A DNA stretch of 64,000 nt, from NCBI RefSeq assembly GCF_030687535.1, contig NZ_CP117437.1, positions 3,121,501 to 3,185,500 of the forward strand, written 5' to 3'. Positions 1 to 8,911 of the stretch are shown here, piece by piece. The stretch is from Pseudomonas sp. FP2335. Lineage in GTDB: Bacteria > Pseudomonadota > Gammaproteobacteria > Pseudomonadales > Pseudomonadaceae. The first letter of the stretch is position 1; each line of letters opens with the position of its first letter. Below the pieces are notes generated by a model that saw only the letters and a list, made by a program, of their open reading frames with translations, ran no database searches and had not been told where the DNA came from. The position numbers were made by a program, and so were the translations under genes.

Positions 1-717
1 GGTGGAGCCGTTGGTGACGTACGCGGCGCCGGTACCTTTGACGTGTCGGCCCACCTGGTGGGAATGGCGGATCGCCATGTTCATGATGCGGTCGGTCATG
101 CCGTTGCGCAGCATGTCGCTGGAGCCGGCCTCGTTGACCTTAAACAGGCCGGATTGCTTGCCGCGCATGTTGCCGATGGCCGAGTGGCCCAGGACCAACT
201 GCAGGTCGTTGGTGGGGGCGCCGTTCTGCTCCAGAATGCCCAGCACGCCAGCGAAGTCGGACAGGTCAGCCGCGGTGCCAAATGGCGTGGTGCCAACAGT
301 ACCGTAGGCGCGGGAGGCGTTGCGGTAAGCCTCCAGCCACAGATCCTTCTCCACCTCGTTCACCAGGGTGCGCATCGCCTGGTAGAAGCGATCCGCCTGA
401 ATGGACGAGAACGTGCCGGCGTTCTGCAGGCCTTTGGTCTGCTCACCATTCCAGCGCACCGGAACGTGCTTGCTCTTGGTGATGGCCACCGCGACGTTAT
501 CGACGATGGTGTCGCCCGAGTCCGGCGCGGTCACGCCTGGGGTGTTGTCGGCCGCAGCCGCTTCGCTGGTGATGGGCACCAGCACGTCCTGGCCGATTGC
601 CGCCCGGGCAACGGACGAGTCACGGGATACCGCCGGGATGAAGCCAGTCATCTCGCGGGAGATCACATCGAGCGCTTCGTACAGAGCCGGCACCAGGCCG
701 TTAAGGGTGTTCGCCAT
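1..717 (-). CDS. Phage major capsid protein, P22 coat-like (3' end missing)
   Basis: Open frame of 239 codons with no stop before the window edge, so the C-terminus is missing. The N-terminus begins MANTLNGLVPALYEALDVIS and continues through a region rich in Ala, Asp and Val with regularly spaced charged residues, which resembles the P22 gene 5 coat family. That protein forms the icosahedral shell around the scaffold. The ATG at 717 follows a GGAGA ribosome site. It lies directly downstream of the scaffold-like gene, in the order scaffold then coat that is normal for these phages. The family call rests on recognition of the sequence and its position. Confidence 0.75.
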   Translation of the reverse strand, partial: MANTLNGLVPALYEALDVISREMTGFIPAVSRDSSVARAAIGQDVLVPITSEAAAADNTPGVTAPDSGDTIVDNVAVAITKSKHVPVRWNGEQTKGLQNAGTFSSIQADRFYQAMRTLVNEVEKDLWLEAYRNASRAYGTVGTTPFGTAADLSDFAGVLGILEQNGAPTNDLQLVLGHSAIGNMRGKQSGLFKVNEAGSSDMLRNGMTDRIMNMAIRHSHQVGRHVKGTGAAYVTNGST

Positions 718-792
718 TTTGGCTTTCTCCACAAAAAAGCCCGCTAAGTGGCGGGCATTGATTACTTGCCGGGCAAACCCCGGCGGCTTTGG

Positions 793-1581
793 TCAGTCAG
801 TTACCAAGCCGCCATTGCGTGCGTGATCAGCCTTGGCGGCAGGATCAAGCGCATCAAATGCGGCTCGCGGAAGGGTCTTCTTGTCGCCACCCTTGCCGCC
901 GTTGTTCGTAGCCCCGCCGCCGCTGGCACCGGAACCCTTGAGGATGTTGTCGCGGTACGGGTAGCGTTCGACCAGGGCTTCCAGCGCCTCATCGAAGTCA
1001 GCCAGCTCACCAGGGCGGGCGCGGCTGTAGATCTTGTTACCATCGTCGCCATAGGCCACGACCTTGCCTTCCTCGACCTTGAAGGCCTTGCCGAAAGTGT
1101 TTTGCAGCATGTCCGGCGGAACGGCGATCTTGTCGGTGACAAACTTGGAGCGGCCGAAGGCGCCGCCGATCTTCTCCTGGTAGAGAATGCCAGTGGTGGT
1201 GTCGCGTTCCGTGGTAACGGTCTTGATCTGCTCTGTGAGCGTGGACACCTGGGCCTTGAACTTCTCCTCAGTGGCCGCGATGGCAGCTTGCTTGATCTCA
1301 TCCACCTTGCCGGCCTGGACCAACTGTCCAGCGTCGAGGTTCGCGACGGTTGCCAGTGCGGCGCGGGCTTTTTCAGGGTCTTCGATGCCCTCGAATGCTT
1401 TGGCACGAGCCTCGGCGGTTTCTTTGGCTTCGCGGTGCCCTTTGGCTTCGGCGTTCAGCGCGGTGATTTTGGATACGGCCGACGGCGCGTCGAACGCCAC
1501 GTCCTTCCCATCGTCATGCGTGTAGACCGGCTTGCCATCCTGCACAACCACATGGCCTTGTTCGTCGAGTTTGAGTTTCAT
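793..1581 (-). CDS. Phage scaffold-like head protein
   Basis: 262 residues, acidic, with a predicted helical and coiled-coil middle (about 45-130, rich in Ala, Glu and Lys) and a glycine-rich linker near residue 220 (GASGGG, GGKGGD). This composition is typical of capsid scaffolds, and the gene lies immediately upstream of the coat gene. An upstream GTG-type start is possible, but the ATG at 1581 (MKLKLDEQG) has a GGAGA motif eight bases ahead and is preferred. It probably resembles the DUF6651 phage proteins; the function is inferred from position and composition. Confidence 0.65.
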   Translation of the reverse strand: MKLKLDEQGHVVVQDGKPVYTHDDGKDVAFDAPSAVSKITALNAEAKGHREAKETAEARAKAFEGIEDPEKARAALATVANLDAGQLVQAGKVDEIKQAAIAATEEKFKAQVSTLTEQIKTVTTERDTTTGILYQEKIGGAFGRSKFVTDKIAVPPDMLQNTFGKAFKVEEGKVVAYGDDGNKIYSRARPGELADFDEALEALVERYPYRDNILKGSGASGGGATNNGGKGGDKKTLPRAAFDALDPAAKADHARNGGLVTD

Positions 1582-1660
1582 CGGTTCATCTCCGGGCATC
1601 CGCCCATTTGGTGGGCCATCCGGCCCGGTGCGGCGCTATCCATCCGGAATTGCGCCCAAT

Positions 1661-1686
1661 AAAAAACCCCGGCATTGCCGAGGTCT
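1661..1686 (-). terminator. Rho-independent terminator after the 1703-2260 gene
   Basis: On the minus strand a GC-rich stem (CCTCGGC/GCCGGGG, loop around AAT) is followed by a run of six T. It separates the hypothetical gene on its right from the scaffold and capsid genes, so those need read-through, antitermination or their own promoter. Confidence 0.7.
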
Positions 1687-1702
1687 CGTTTATTGCGCTT
1701 AG

Positions 1703-2260
1703 TTAAATGTTTGGAGGCTCAACAGTTATTCTGGTCGAGTGCCATGCCATCCCATTTACTTCATTGATGATGTGCTGAATTCGAGTTACTAGCCTTCCTT
1801 TTTTTGACGTCAATTCATCAGGGAATTTCGCTCCAGGCAGACTCACAAAGTCGCCTACCGCAACAGGCCCGAATGGTGCTCTTGATGTCAGAGTATGAAC
1901 GCCTTCACCGGAAGCCAAATCTATGAATTCCAGGCTGTAAAATGGCTCGCCGATTTTACCGAATGCAAGCTTAACCAGTGGTGAGTCATTGCCCTGTTCA
2001 GCGTCAATCTCAACACCTGGGTCGGGAAGCAGCATCCACTGAGGCTTTCCAAACGTTTGGGGATAGCCAATGCCGTCTTTCTCATGCCATCTACAAGCTG
2101 TAGATAGACGAATCCCACCATCCCAATGACCGCGAGCGATCGCAAACTCGCCGTTATCAAAAATAATGGACTTAACTTTGAATTTACCAGTGCTCTCTAA
2201 CACTTTCATGCCCTCTAAACGAACTTTAGTTTTCTGGTCTTGCACCATCGAGTTATCCAC
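1703..2260 (-). CDS. Hypothetical protein, likely prophage cargo gene
   Basis: 185 residues, soluble, no signal peptide or membrane segment. I recognise no family. Tryptophan and glycine motifs (RGHWDGG, CRWHEKDG) and a beta-rich look suggest a small folded domain. The gene is visibly poorer in GC than the head genes on both sides and is followed by its own terminator, both usual for moron cassettes inserted in a late operon. The start may be this upstream codon or the internal Met at residue 5. Confidence 0.6.
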   Translation of the reverse strand: MDNSMVQDQKTKVRLEGMKVLESTGKFKVKSIIFDNGEFAIARGHWDGGIRLSTACRWHEKDGIGYPQTFGKPQWMLLPDPGVEIDAEQGNDSPLVKLAFGKIGEPFYSLEFIDLASGEGVHTLTSRAPFGPVAVGDFVSLPGAKFPDELTSKKGRLVTRIQHIINEVNGMAWHSTRITVEPPNI

Positions 2261-2369
2261 CTAGAGCATGGCCTATCGATTGGGCTCGAACATTTGAGGG
2301 TATAAGGCTGTTTGAGTCAAGCAAAGCAAGTTCAAACAGTAGAGCAGCTGATGAGTCGTATACATGACC

Positions 2370-2621
2370 TCAGCAGATAACAACTCTCTCACCGCGAAGT
2401 AGGCACCCTACACAAAGAAGCGTCCTGGTCCCGCCAGTCGGTTTGCCATTCTTCATCAGCACACCGATCTTCGTTTCGATCACCTCACGCCCGCCACAGC
2501 GATGGCATTGAACCATCGTTGCTGGCTTGGGCATCGCACGAACGCGCTTGCGCACCTGCTCCGCGGGAGTGTCCGGGGCAGGCGTGCCTTGAATGAGGTG
2601 AAGCTTGGGTTTGTCGGTCAT
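2370..2621 (-). CDS. Small phage zinc-ribbon protein
   Basis: 83 residues with two CxxC pairs (CHRCGG at about residue 39 and CVGC at about 70), the classic arrangement for one zinc ion. The ATG overlaps the stop of the head-morphogenesis gene (ATGA), so it is translationally coupled to it. Similar zinc-ribbon proteins sit next to MuF-like genes in other Pseudomonas phages. The role is unknown. Confidence 0.7.
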   Translation of the reverse strand: MTDKPKLHLIQGTPAPDTPAEQVRKRVRAMPKPATMVQCHRCGGREVIETKIGVLMKNGKPTGGTRTLLCVGCLLRGERVVIC

Positions 2622-3730
2622 GCAGCCATCTTAGCGAATGCCTGCGCGTCATGCTCCTTGATCTCATCTAGGGTCAGCCACTCACCGGTTGGCGAGTAGA
2701 AATCCTCAAGGCGTTTGCCGTCCTTGTAGAGCTGGAACCGCATCGGCCCAAGCACTTGGGCCTTGCGGGCGTCCGACTGTCGCTCAAGCCAAGTCCCGTA
2801 AGTGGTATCCCCTGGCACCTGGCCATCCATGCTTGCCCGTTGGCTTGGCGCCATCTCGTCAATGGGAATGCCAAGCTCTCGCCATGATTTGGTTCGCGGC
2901 GTTGAAGTGCTGCGACAGCAGAAGTGAATCCGCCCCGGGCCTTGCAGCCACGGCACCTTGTGCCCTATCGGCTTGTGCGTGCCGACCTCATACGAAAGCT
3001 TGTCCCGGATGATGCAATCGGTGGAGGTCTTCGTGTCCAAGGTGCTGAGCCAGTCTTCGGCCTTCAGGATCTCGCTGTTTGCCACGTTGAACTGTTCGCG
3101 TGCCGTGGCCGCTGTGTGGCTAACGGCAGTCTGCACGACCGCTGCCAGGTCCTTCCGTGGCCGCTCAAGGAAGCCGTCGGCATAGCCGGCCGCCCTGGTG
3201 CCGCGAATGCTGCGAATGATCTGGTCGGTGGTTCTGCCTTCCAGATAGCCGGATCGGATCGCGTTGCGAACCTTGACCATGCGCTCGGCGCCCACCTGCT
3301 TGCCCCAGTCGCGCAACAGGCGCCCCTGGAACGGCCGGGACATAGCCGCTGCATAGGCCTGTTCAGAGCTGATGCTCACCAGCGGAAAGCGCACCAGCAC
3401 CGGCTCCGGCAGCGCCTGCTGAAACAGTGTCTGCTGCCAGTTGGCCTCGTAGCCCGCAAGCTCCTGCAGGTCAGCTTCGAGCGCAGTGAACACCTGGTCG
3501 TAGGCTTGGGCGTTTACTGCCCTCACCTCGTCCAGTAGCAGTTCCAGACGCTCCACGGTGAAGGACTCGGCGGGCATGCTCTCCAGTGCCTCAGTCAACG
3601 CAGCCGACAGGCTGGCGTCCGACCGATTCAGCTGAGCAATGATGCGCCGCACCACGCCAAGCTTGTACTTCTCCAGCGATACCGCGTGAGCGATATGCTC
3701 GTCCTGAAGGATCTCGTTGACCGTTGCCAT
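2618..3730 (-). CDS. Phage head morphogenesis protein (Mu gpF / SPP1 gp7-like)
   Basis: 370 residues. The C-terminal part carries the family hallmark: a TLDTKTSTDC stretch at about 235-245 followed by PGRIHFCCRS at about 270, the Cys/His-containing core of the MuF domain. These proteins enter the procapsid with the portal and assist head assembly or DNA ejection. The gene starts at the base after the portal stop codon and overlaps the zinc-ribbon gene downstream, so portal, MuF and zinc ribbon form a tight translation unit. Confidence 0.85.
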   Translation of the reverse strand: MATVNEILQDEHIAHAVSLEKYKLGVVRRIIAQLNRSDASLSAALTEALESMPAESFTVERLELLLDEVRAVNAQAYDQVFTALEADLQELAGYEANWQQTLFQQALPEPVLVRFPLVSISSEQAYAAAMSRPFQGRLLRDWGKQVGAERMVKVRNAIRSGYLEGRTTDQIIRSIRGTRAAGYADGFLERPRKDLAAVVQTAVSHTAATAREQFNVANSEILKAEDWLSTLDTKTSTDCIIRDKLSYEVGTHKPIGHKVPWLQGPGRIHFCCRSTSTPRTKSWRELGIPIDEMAPSQRASMDGQVPGDTTYGTWLERQSDARKAQVLGPMRFQLYKDGKRLEDFYSPTGEWLTLDEIKEHDAQAFAKMAA

Positions 3731-5125
3731 TTAGAGAGCTCCGAGCGCTGGCCCCTGGTCGGCGATCTTCTGCTTCTCGACCTCCCACTCAATGTCATCC
3801 GAGACCACGCCGCGGCGCTTGTACTCATTGAACAGGGTTTCGTCGGAGAGCCGGCCTTGGGTTGCCATGTTGAGCAGCAGTGGAAGAGTCGTTTCCGGCG
3901 CAAAGTCCACGTCGAAGTTGCCATTCACCTTCACGTGGCCACCTTCCTTCTCGCTCTTCCAGAGCGCGAAATACTGAAGCACCTGGTCAAGCGTGTCCTC
4001 AAGCTGGCCGGCCATGGTTTGCAGCGGGCTCATTTCCTGGGCCGCCTCTTCCTCAGCCTGGGTCGCCGTCTTCGTGGACTGCTTGTCCTTCTGAAGCAGC
4101 TTGGCACCCGCGATGCGCATCTGATCCTCAAGGTCCTCCAGCGACTTGCGGCCAGCCTCAATGGCGGTGCCGGTGTGCTCCACCCACTTCATGTCGCCGC
4201 CGGTGGGCAGCTTGGTAGCGGAACTGGTCCCGACCTTGAGTTCAAAAGCGTCGTCGTCGATACCGGAGATCATCAGCATCGGCACCCGAGCGACGTGCAG
4301 GATGTTGTCCTGATCGCTTTGGGACTGCCAGTGCTTCTTGTTGAGGTGCGCCAACTCCAGCAGCGGCGGCGTCGCAGTCATGAAGCCCGTGCGTTTGGTG
4401 TAGTACGTAGCCAATGGAATGACCGAGAGCGTGTTCGTACCCTCATCAAACTTGGCCCACTCCTTCTTCCCTTTGTCGTCTTCGGTCTTGCGGTACACCC
4501 GCCAGCCGCCAGGGATCAACACTCTGATCTGCGGAATGATGGTCACGCCGAACTCGCCAGAACGCTCCTCAACCACCTCGGCGTACCAGAATTGGGACAA
4601 CGAGCATTCGCCGCCCTTTTCTTCGGTGAGCCAGCCAATCACCTGCTGAGGGTTAATCATCACCGCATAGGGGCGAACGCCGGCGGCCTTTTCGTCCGCA
4701 GCAGTGCGTACAACAGAGTTGCCTTGCTCGTCTTTCGTTTTCGGGTAATCAGCCAGCACATGGCAAAGGCCATGGGAAAGCCCGACCGTGAACAACTGCT
4801 GAGCCCAGACCTGCAGGTTGTTGCCCTGGCGGTCGAAGTTCTGCACGTAGGCCTTGATCGAGTCAGGCACATCCTCGCCAAGCACAATGTTCTCGGCGAA
4901 CACCCTGCCCTTCATGTTCTGGACCGTCTCGCTGAACGCCGGGAGCAACGTGGACAGCGACAGGCGCTCCTTGTAGGCGTCGTCATCTTCCTTTGGCCAC
5001 TTCGGCAAGTAGAGCTTGCCCGCCAGCTGCATCGCCTTCGTTCCGCCCATCAGTGCGTCAACAAGAGCCCAGTCTTCGCGCATGGCGTCTACTGCCGGTA
5101 GCGTTTTGCTTGGGTCATTGCTCAT
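3731..5125 (-). CDS. Phage portal protein (DUF4055 family)
   Basis: 464 residues. The sequence matches the DUF4055 portal family: an N-terminal YLPKWPKE region, a central HWQSQSDQDNILHVARVP segment and a helical, Gln/Glu-rich region around 355-385 corresponding to the portal stem and wing. Portals form the dodecameric DNA channel at one capsid vertex and dock the terminase. The ATG at 5125 (MSNDPSK) is chosen; a GTG nine bases upstream overlaps the terminase stop and is an alternative. It lies between terminase and MuF gene, as expected. Confidence 0.85.
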   Translation of the reverse strand: MSNDPSKTLPAVDAMREDWALVDALMGGTKAMQLAGKLYLPKWPKEDDDAYKERLSLSTLLPAFSETVQNMKGRVFAENIVLGEDVPDSIKAYVQNFDRQGNNLQVWAQQLFTVGLSHGLCHVLADYPKTKDEQGNSVVRTAADEKAAGVRPYAVMINPQQVIGWLTEEKGGECSLSQFWYAEVVEERSGEFGVTIIPQIRVLIPGGWRVYRKTEDDKGKKEWAKFDEGTNTLSVIPLATYYTKRTGFMTATPPLLELAHLNKKHWQSQSDQDNILHVARVPMLMISGIDDDAFELKVGTSSATKLPTGGDMKWVEHTGTAIEAGRKSLEDLEDQMRIAGAKLLQKDKQSTKTATQAEEEAAQEMSPLQTMAGQLEDTLDQVLQYFALWKSEKEGGHVKVNGNFDVDFAPETTLPLLLNMATQGRLSDETLFNEYKRRGVVSDDIEWEVEKQKIADQGPALGAL

Positions 5126-5130
5126 GGGGG

Positions 5131-6429
5131 TCACATTCTCAAGGAGTTGGTGAAAGCAGTCCGCTTAACGATCGGGTACTCGCGATGGATAAAGTAGCCG
5201 CCTGCGTCGTTCGCGTGATCGATACCGGCGGTTTTGTCTGGCTCCCCGTTCGTGCCCCACACCTGCTGTTCCAGGCCATCGGCATAGGTTGGGCAGGTGA
5301 ACGGGTTGATCCGGTAGCGGCGCTCGCCCTGCGCATTGCAGAAGGCGGCGTTCATTGCGTTGATTCGGTCCTTCACCGGCGGGTTCGCCGCTGGGGCGAT
5401 AACCGCGAACCCGGCCTGCTTAAGCATGGCCAAGTCGGTGATGCTGGCGTTCACGGACTTGCGCGAATCGCCCGAGGCGTCCGGGTAGATCCTGATTTCG
5501 CAGGTCTTCTTGAAGTCGTTGCCGTCGTGCTGCCAGTAGCGTTCTTTGATGCGCCGGATCATGTCGGGCGTATCGTAACCGTCGATCAACTCGTCCACGG
5601 CCCTGGGCAACCCCTGATCTCGCTTCACATGGGTGATCGCCGCCATCTTGCCGACGTTGAAGTCCATGCCGATGAACAGCGGTTCGCCCGGCTGCACGGT
5701 GTCGAAGCACCCGTTCAGCTTGCGGTCGTAGGCCGTGTAGATCGTGCCAGACGTCAGGTTGACGAACTGCCCACGGAGATAGGCTTGAATCAATTGCGGC
5801 GGGTACGACTCCATCAGGGATGAGATGTAGTCGTCCGGTAGGTTCAGCTCATTGTCGAAGGTGCTGGCCTGCACCAGGCCGTACATGTCATTGAGCGCAG
5901 GCTTGTCGCGCAGTTGTTTCACGAACTGCTGGTAGACGAACTTGAAGCCTTCCGGTGTCGTGGTGACGTCCACCCCGTTCTTCAGCCCGGGCAGGTTGTA
6001 ACGCATCCGGGCGATGATCTTGCGCCAGGCCTGCTGAGCCTTCAGCAGGCTCATCACGTCCAGCTCGTCGACCAAGGCCTGCCCGATTTTGAAACCCACA
6101 ATGGTCTGTGGCTTCTCCATCGAGCGGCAAATCACTGTGCCGCGATACTGCCGGCCGCTGTAGATGTGAACCTCATGGTTCGCCTGGTTGATCTTGGTCT
6201 TCAGCCCCCAGTCATAGGCCACCTCATCCATGGTCGGATAGAAGATGTCCCGGATCTGCGGGTAAGTCGGCGCGAAGTAGCCAGCGTTGACACCAGGCCA
6301 CTCCATGAAGTGCTTGCTCAGTGCAGAGCATCCCACCCAGGTCTTGCCTGAGCCGAACCCGGCGACGAATGCGCGAAACTTGTGGGACAGCGTGAGGAAT
6401 TGAGCCTGGGGAACGTTAAGGCTCGGCAT
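5131..6429 (-). CDS. Phage terminase large subunit
   Basis: 432 residues. The N-terminal ATPase has a Walker A at residues 24-30 (GFGSGKT) and a Walker B-like hydrophobic-plus-acidic segment (ALVDELD, about 140). The C-terminal RNase H-like nuclease shows its three acidic clusters: GMDFNVG, YPDASGD and DHANDAGGY. Together they drive packaging and cut the concatemer. The ATG at 6429 has an excellent ribosome site (GAGGAAACC) inside the end of the small-subunit gene, which it overlaps by 14 bases. Confidence 0.92.
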   Translation of the reverse strand: MPSLNVPQAQFLTLSHKFRAFVAGFGSGKTWVGCSALSKHFMEWPGVNAGYFAPTYPQIRDIFYPTMDEVAYDWGLKTKINQANHEVHIYSGRQYRGTVICRSMEKPQTIVGFKIGQALVDELDVMSLLKAQQAWRKIIARMRYNLPGLKNGVDVTTTPEGFKFVYQQFVKQLRDKPALNDMYGLVQASTFDNELNLPDDYISSLMESYPPQLIQAYLRGQFVNLTSGTIYTAYDRKLNGCFDTVQPGEPLFIGMDFNVGKMAAITHVKRDQGLPRAVDELIDGYDTPDMIRRIKERYWQHDGNDFKKTCEIRIYPDASGDSRKSVNASITDLAMLKQAGFAVIAPAANPPVKDRINAMNAAFCNAQGERRYRINPFTCPTYADGLEQQVWGTNGEPDKTAGIDHANDAGGYFIHREYPIVKRTAFTNSLRM

Positions 6430-6877
6430 TTGGTTTCCTCGCATCAACCACGTCGACCTGAATCCGAGTCGGAATTACCGGTTCGTCGCCCGCCTCCTCC
6501 TTCCGCGCTCGATTGACGTAGATGTCGCCGGTTTCTTTCGCGGCCTGCTCCAGGATCTGCATAGCCAGACCAATGTTCTTCATCGACTCGGCCCTCTCCA
6601 CGAAGCGGTTCATGGCACGAAGGCGGAAGGCACGATTGGCGATCGGGATGTCAGCTGTCTCTTCGCGGAACCGCTTACGGGTGTCGTGAAAGAGGGTCTG
6701 CCACTTGAGCGCCAGATGGGAGCCGGCGCGCTTTGTCGGGTCATGCTGCTCAACCTGCTGGCGGGTTACATCTACATCAAATTCTTGCTTCACCGCTTGT
6801 GAGACCTGGCTTGGGGTGTCGAAGCACGCTAAAGCCTGAACGATGAAGCTCTTCACCTCATTTTTCAGGGCTGCCAT
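6416..6877 (-). CDS. Phage terminase small subunit (DUF2280)
   Basis: 153 residues. The N-terminal half (KNEVKSFIVQALACFDTPSQ) followed by a helix-turn-helix-like segment (QVEQHDPTKRAG) matches the DUF2280 family, which supplies the DNA-recognition subunit of the terminase. The helical middle (FRLRAMNRFVERAE) would mediate oligomer formation. It overlaps the large-subunit gene downstream. Confidence 0.8.
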   Translation of the reverse strand: MAALKNEVKSFIVQALACFDTPSQVSQAVKQEFDVDVTRQQVEQHDPTKRAGSHLALKWQTLFHDTRKRFREETADIPIANRAFRLRAMNRFVERAESMKNIGLAMQILEQAAKETGDIYVNRARKEEAGDEPVIPTRIQVDVVDARKPNAEP

Positions 6878-6908
6878 AAGTTAGATTCCGTCTCACGCCT
6901 GTCTTACA

Positions 6909-7532
6909 TCAGGCCAACTTGAGCAGACAGGTTCCGCAGGCCCTCGCAATGTTCAATTTCCCCACCTCAGCAGGACTGTTTGCAGCATCCACCAACGCTT
7001 GAACGTCAGGGCTTGCACCGTAGCGGCGGACGACACCGACGAACTCCTCGACGTCGTGGCCCTGCAGCTTGATCTTCGGTGCGCCGTCTTGGGTGAATGC
7101 TGGTTGACCGTACTTGTCGGTCGCATGAGCCAGGTGATACAGCTCGTGTTCGATCAGGGCGCAGAACTCAAGGTCACTGCACTGGGCGCAGTAGTCGGCT
7201 GCCAGGGTGATGATGAAAGCCGGCACATCGCCGAACCAATCCCGCATCTGTTGCTCCATCCGGGCTTTCTGCCAGCCACCGGCGCGGAACGCTACCTGTT
7301 CGGCCTGGCCCAGTACTGTACGGCCCTGTTTGGCGAAGCTCGATGACGCCCACATGATCCGGATGTCTGCATCCAGTAGGTGGGCATGGTCTTCGTTGTG
7401 AATGGTGCCGGTGTCGGCAAGGACCTCGGTCTGGAGCCATTCCCACACCTCAGGTGCAGGTGTTAAGCGCATACCTAAGTCGGAAAGCTCGGACAGCTCA
7501 AGAAGTGACGATGGAGGGTATGGCCTTTCCAT
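6909..7532 (-). CDS. Putative phage metallopeptidase
   Basis: 207 residues with a zinc-protease HExxH motif at 129-133 (HELYH) preceded by a CAQC/FCALIE segment. This matches the 'putative metallopeptidase' proteins often found beside phage terminase genes. The substrate is unknown; a cell-wall or head-maturation role is only inferred from position. The ATG at 7532 has a modest AAGG ribosome site. The gene is the most upstream member of the head block before the inserted cargo genes. Confidence 0.75.
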   Translation of the reverse strand: MERPYPPSSLLELSELSDLGMRLTPAPEVWEWLQTEVLADTGTIHNEDHAHLLDADIRIMWASSSFAKQGRTVLGQAEQVAFRAGGWQKARMEQQMRDWFGDVPAFIITLAADYCAQCSDLEFCALIEHELYHLAHATDKYGQPAFTQDGAPKIKLQGHDVEEFVGVVRRYGASPDVQALVDAANSPAEVGKLNIARACGTCLLKLA

Positions 7533-7608
7533 GGGTTACCTTGAACTTGAAATTGTGGAGTGTTACCGGTATTGGTGGCGGCTTCAAAAAGTAAGGAAGC
7601 TCAATTCA

Positions 7609-8040
7609 ATGTCTCGCATTAAATGTATTTGCCTTAGCGCTCTCGCAGTCGCAACTCTCTCAGGATGCGTTACTGCCCCTACCTGGGTTAACAGGGGGCC
7701 AGTAGATCTAGACGTTTGGAACGGCCTGATGAATTGCTACACCGACGCAAATATCATCGACGGAGAAAGGATGGAGGGTACGCTCTGCGCCACGCAGGAA
7801 TCCGGTTTCTTCGGAGGCGGCGAACCTGAAGTCTATTTCGGGCCATGGAATCGGAAATTCATGAAAGAGTACGCTAGCGCAGCCACTGCGGGTGTAGCTC
7901 AGGACTGGAAGGGTAAAAGAGTGTTCTTGCAATGCGCCCCCACACTCGCGAGTGATAACAAAACCGTTGCGAAACGCTTTTGCAAAGTCACAGTCAACGA
8001 TCAGTTACTGGTTAGCGCAACCGTCAAATACGTGAAGTAG
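7609..8040 (+). CDS. Small lipoprotein, prophage cargo
   Basis: 143 residues. The first 20 form a lipoprotein signal with an LSGC lipobox (Cys20), so it should be lipid-anchored, probably in the outer membrane facing the periplasm. Four further cysteines in the mature part could form disulfides. No family is recognised. It is the only plus-strand gene in a long minus-strand late operon and has lower GC than its neighbours, both typical of a lysogenic-conversion gene. The ATG at 7609 follows AAGGA; reading further upstream would remove the signal peptide. Confidence 0.7.
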   Translation: MSRIKCICLSALAVATLSGCVTAPTWVNRGPVDLDVWNGLMNCYTDANIIDGERMEGTLCATQESGFFGGGEPEVYFGPWNRKFMKEYASAATAGVAQDWKGKRVFLQCAPTLASDNKTVAKRFCKVTVNDQLLVSATVKYVK

Positions 8041-8080
8041 AAATAGGCCTCTCAAGCCATCAGACTCATAACCCGGCCCG

Positions 8081-8125
8081 TTAGGCGCGCTCGATTGCCT
8101 TCCAGTCGGGTTGCTTGGTTGTCAT
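8081..8125 (-). pseudogene. Nonsense-truncated start of a phage gene
   Basis: On the minus strand an ATG opens MTTKQPDWKAIERA followed by TAA; the frame then reads RAGL before another stop. A KQPDWxxIERxYxAG start is what I would expect of a phage small-terminase-like protein, so the TAA replaces the conserved Tyr codon. A second decayed copy of the same motif lies at 38.1 kb on the minus strand. The family assignment is from memory and tentative. Confidence 0.5.
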
Positions 8126-8142
8126 GAAAAACGTCACCCAAT

Positions 8143-8169
8143 AAAAAACCTCGCACTTGGCGAGGTCTT
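8143..8169 (-). terminator. Rho-independent terminator after the 8185-8664 gene
   Basis: Minus-strand stem CCTCGC/GCGAGG with an intervening CAAGT loop, followed by six T. It closes the cargo gene on its right. Confidence 0.7.
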
Positions 8170-8184
8170 GTCAAAACTATGCAG

Positions 8185-8664
8185 TTATTCAGGAAAGTTA
8201 TCAGCCTTCCCAATCATATAGAACATCGAACCGGCGAGATGATGAACTGCACCTGTACGTTCATGATCGAATGATCGCCATGCGCTAAACAGTTCCGCTC
8301 CAGTTTCTCCATCATGAATACCGCCATCTTTCGAGACTCGTATCGCCCAAACAGGCTTCCATGCGATCACACCGTCAGAATTCCGAGTCTCTTTTTCAAT
8401 GACGTAACGCCCGTACAGCTCTTTGTCGCCTATCTCAACAATTAAGCTAGACCGGGCCTTTCCAAAAACCGACTCAATAGTTGCGGAAACATTGTCCGCC
8501 CCAACTTTGAAATCCACACCCCAGCGCGACTTCGGAGACTGTGCATCAAAGCATTCTCGAAGGCCTGCTACGAGAGCCTCAGCATATCCCTTTATCTCAC
8601 TCGCGGTTTCAACAACACGTCCAAGGGCAGCAATCGTGCCCGGAGCTACTGGTTTGAACTGCAT
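8185..8664 (-). CDS. Hypothetical protein, likely prophage cargo gene
   Basis: 159 residues, soluble, no family recognised. It has a helical N-terminus (TIAALGRVVETASEIKGYAE) and a mixed alpha/beta remainder. The ribosome site is near perfect (AGGAGGT) and the gene has its own terminator, so it looks like an independent unit placed between the metallopeptidase and the lysis-type genes. Confidence 0.65.
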   Translation of the reverse strand: MQFKPVAPGTIAALGRVVETASEIKGYAEALVAGLRECFDAQSPKSRWGVDFKVGADNVSATIESVFGKARSSLIVEIGDKELYGRYVIEKETRNSDGVIAWKPVWAIRVSKDGGIHDGETGAELFSAWRSFDHERTGAVHHLAGSMFYMIGKADNFPE

Positions 8665-8711
8665 ACTAACCTCCTGTCATTAGAGAGCAGGCAGTATGCC
8701 ACTGCGCAGCG

Positions 8712-8900
8712 TCAAGTCACCATGAGGTGAGTTTGCGCATGGGCATGTCCGTGGAGCGAGGCGACGACAATACCCTGAGGAAGGCCGGCAGCTTTGGCGA
8801 CGTCAATTGCCTTGGCGATAGACACATCCAGGTCACCCAGCGCCTTGATGATGTCCGGACTCAAAGGGAGCGCGTGGTGCAGGCGGGTAACGTTGCTCAT
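8712..8900 (-). CDS. Small phage protein
   Basis: 62 residues from ATG 8900 (MSNVTRLHHALPL); a GAGG ribosome site precedes it and a TTG six bases upstream is less likely. Residues about 10-50 form two helices. The C-terminus has a His-rich stretch (HGHAHAQTH) that could bind metal. Function unknown. A perfect-arm inverted repeat lies just upstream. Confidence 0.55.
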   Translation of the reverse strand: MSNVTRLHHALPLSPDIIKALGDLDVSIAKAIDVAKAAGLPQGIVVASLHGHAHAQTHLMVT

Positions 8901-8911
8901 CTGCAAAACCT

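Noticed and set aside
3686..5101. 471-codon plus-strand frame
   Set aside because: Antisense to the portal gene, which has a clear family match.
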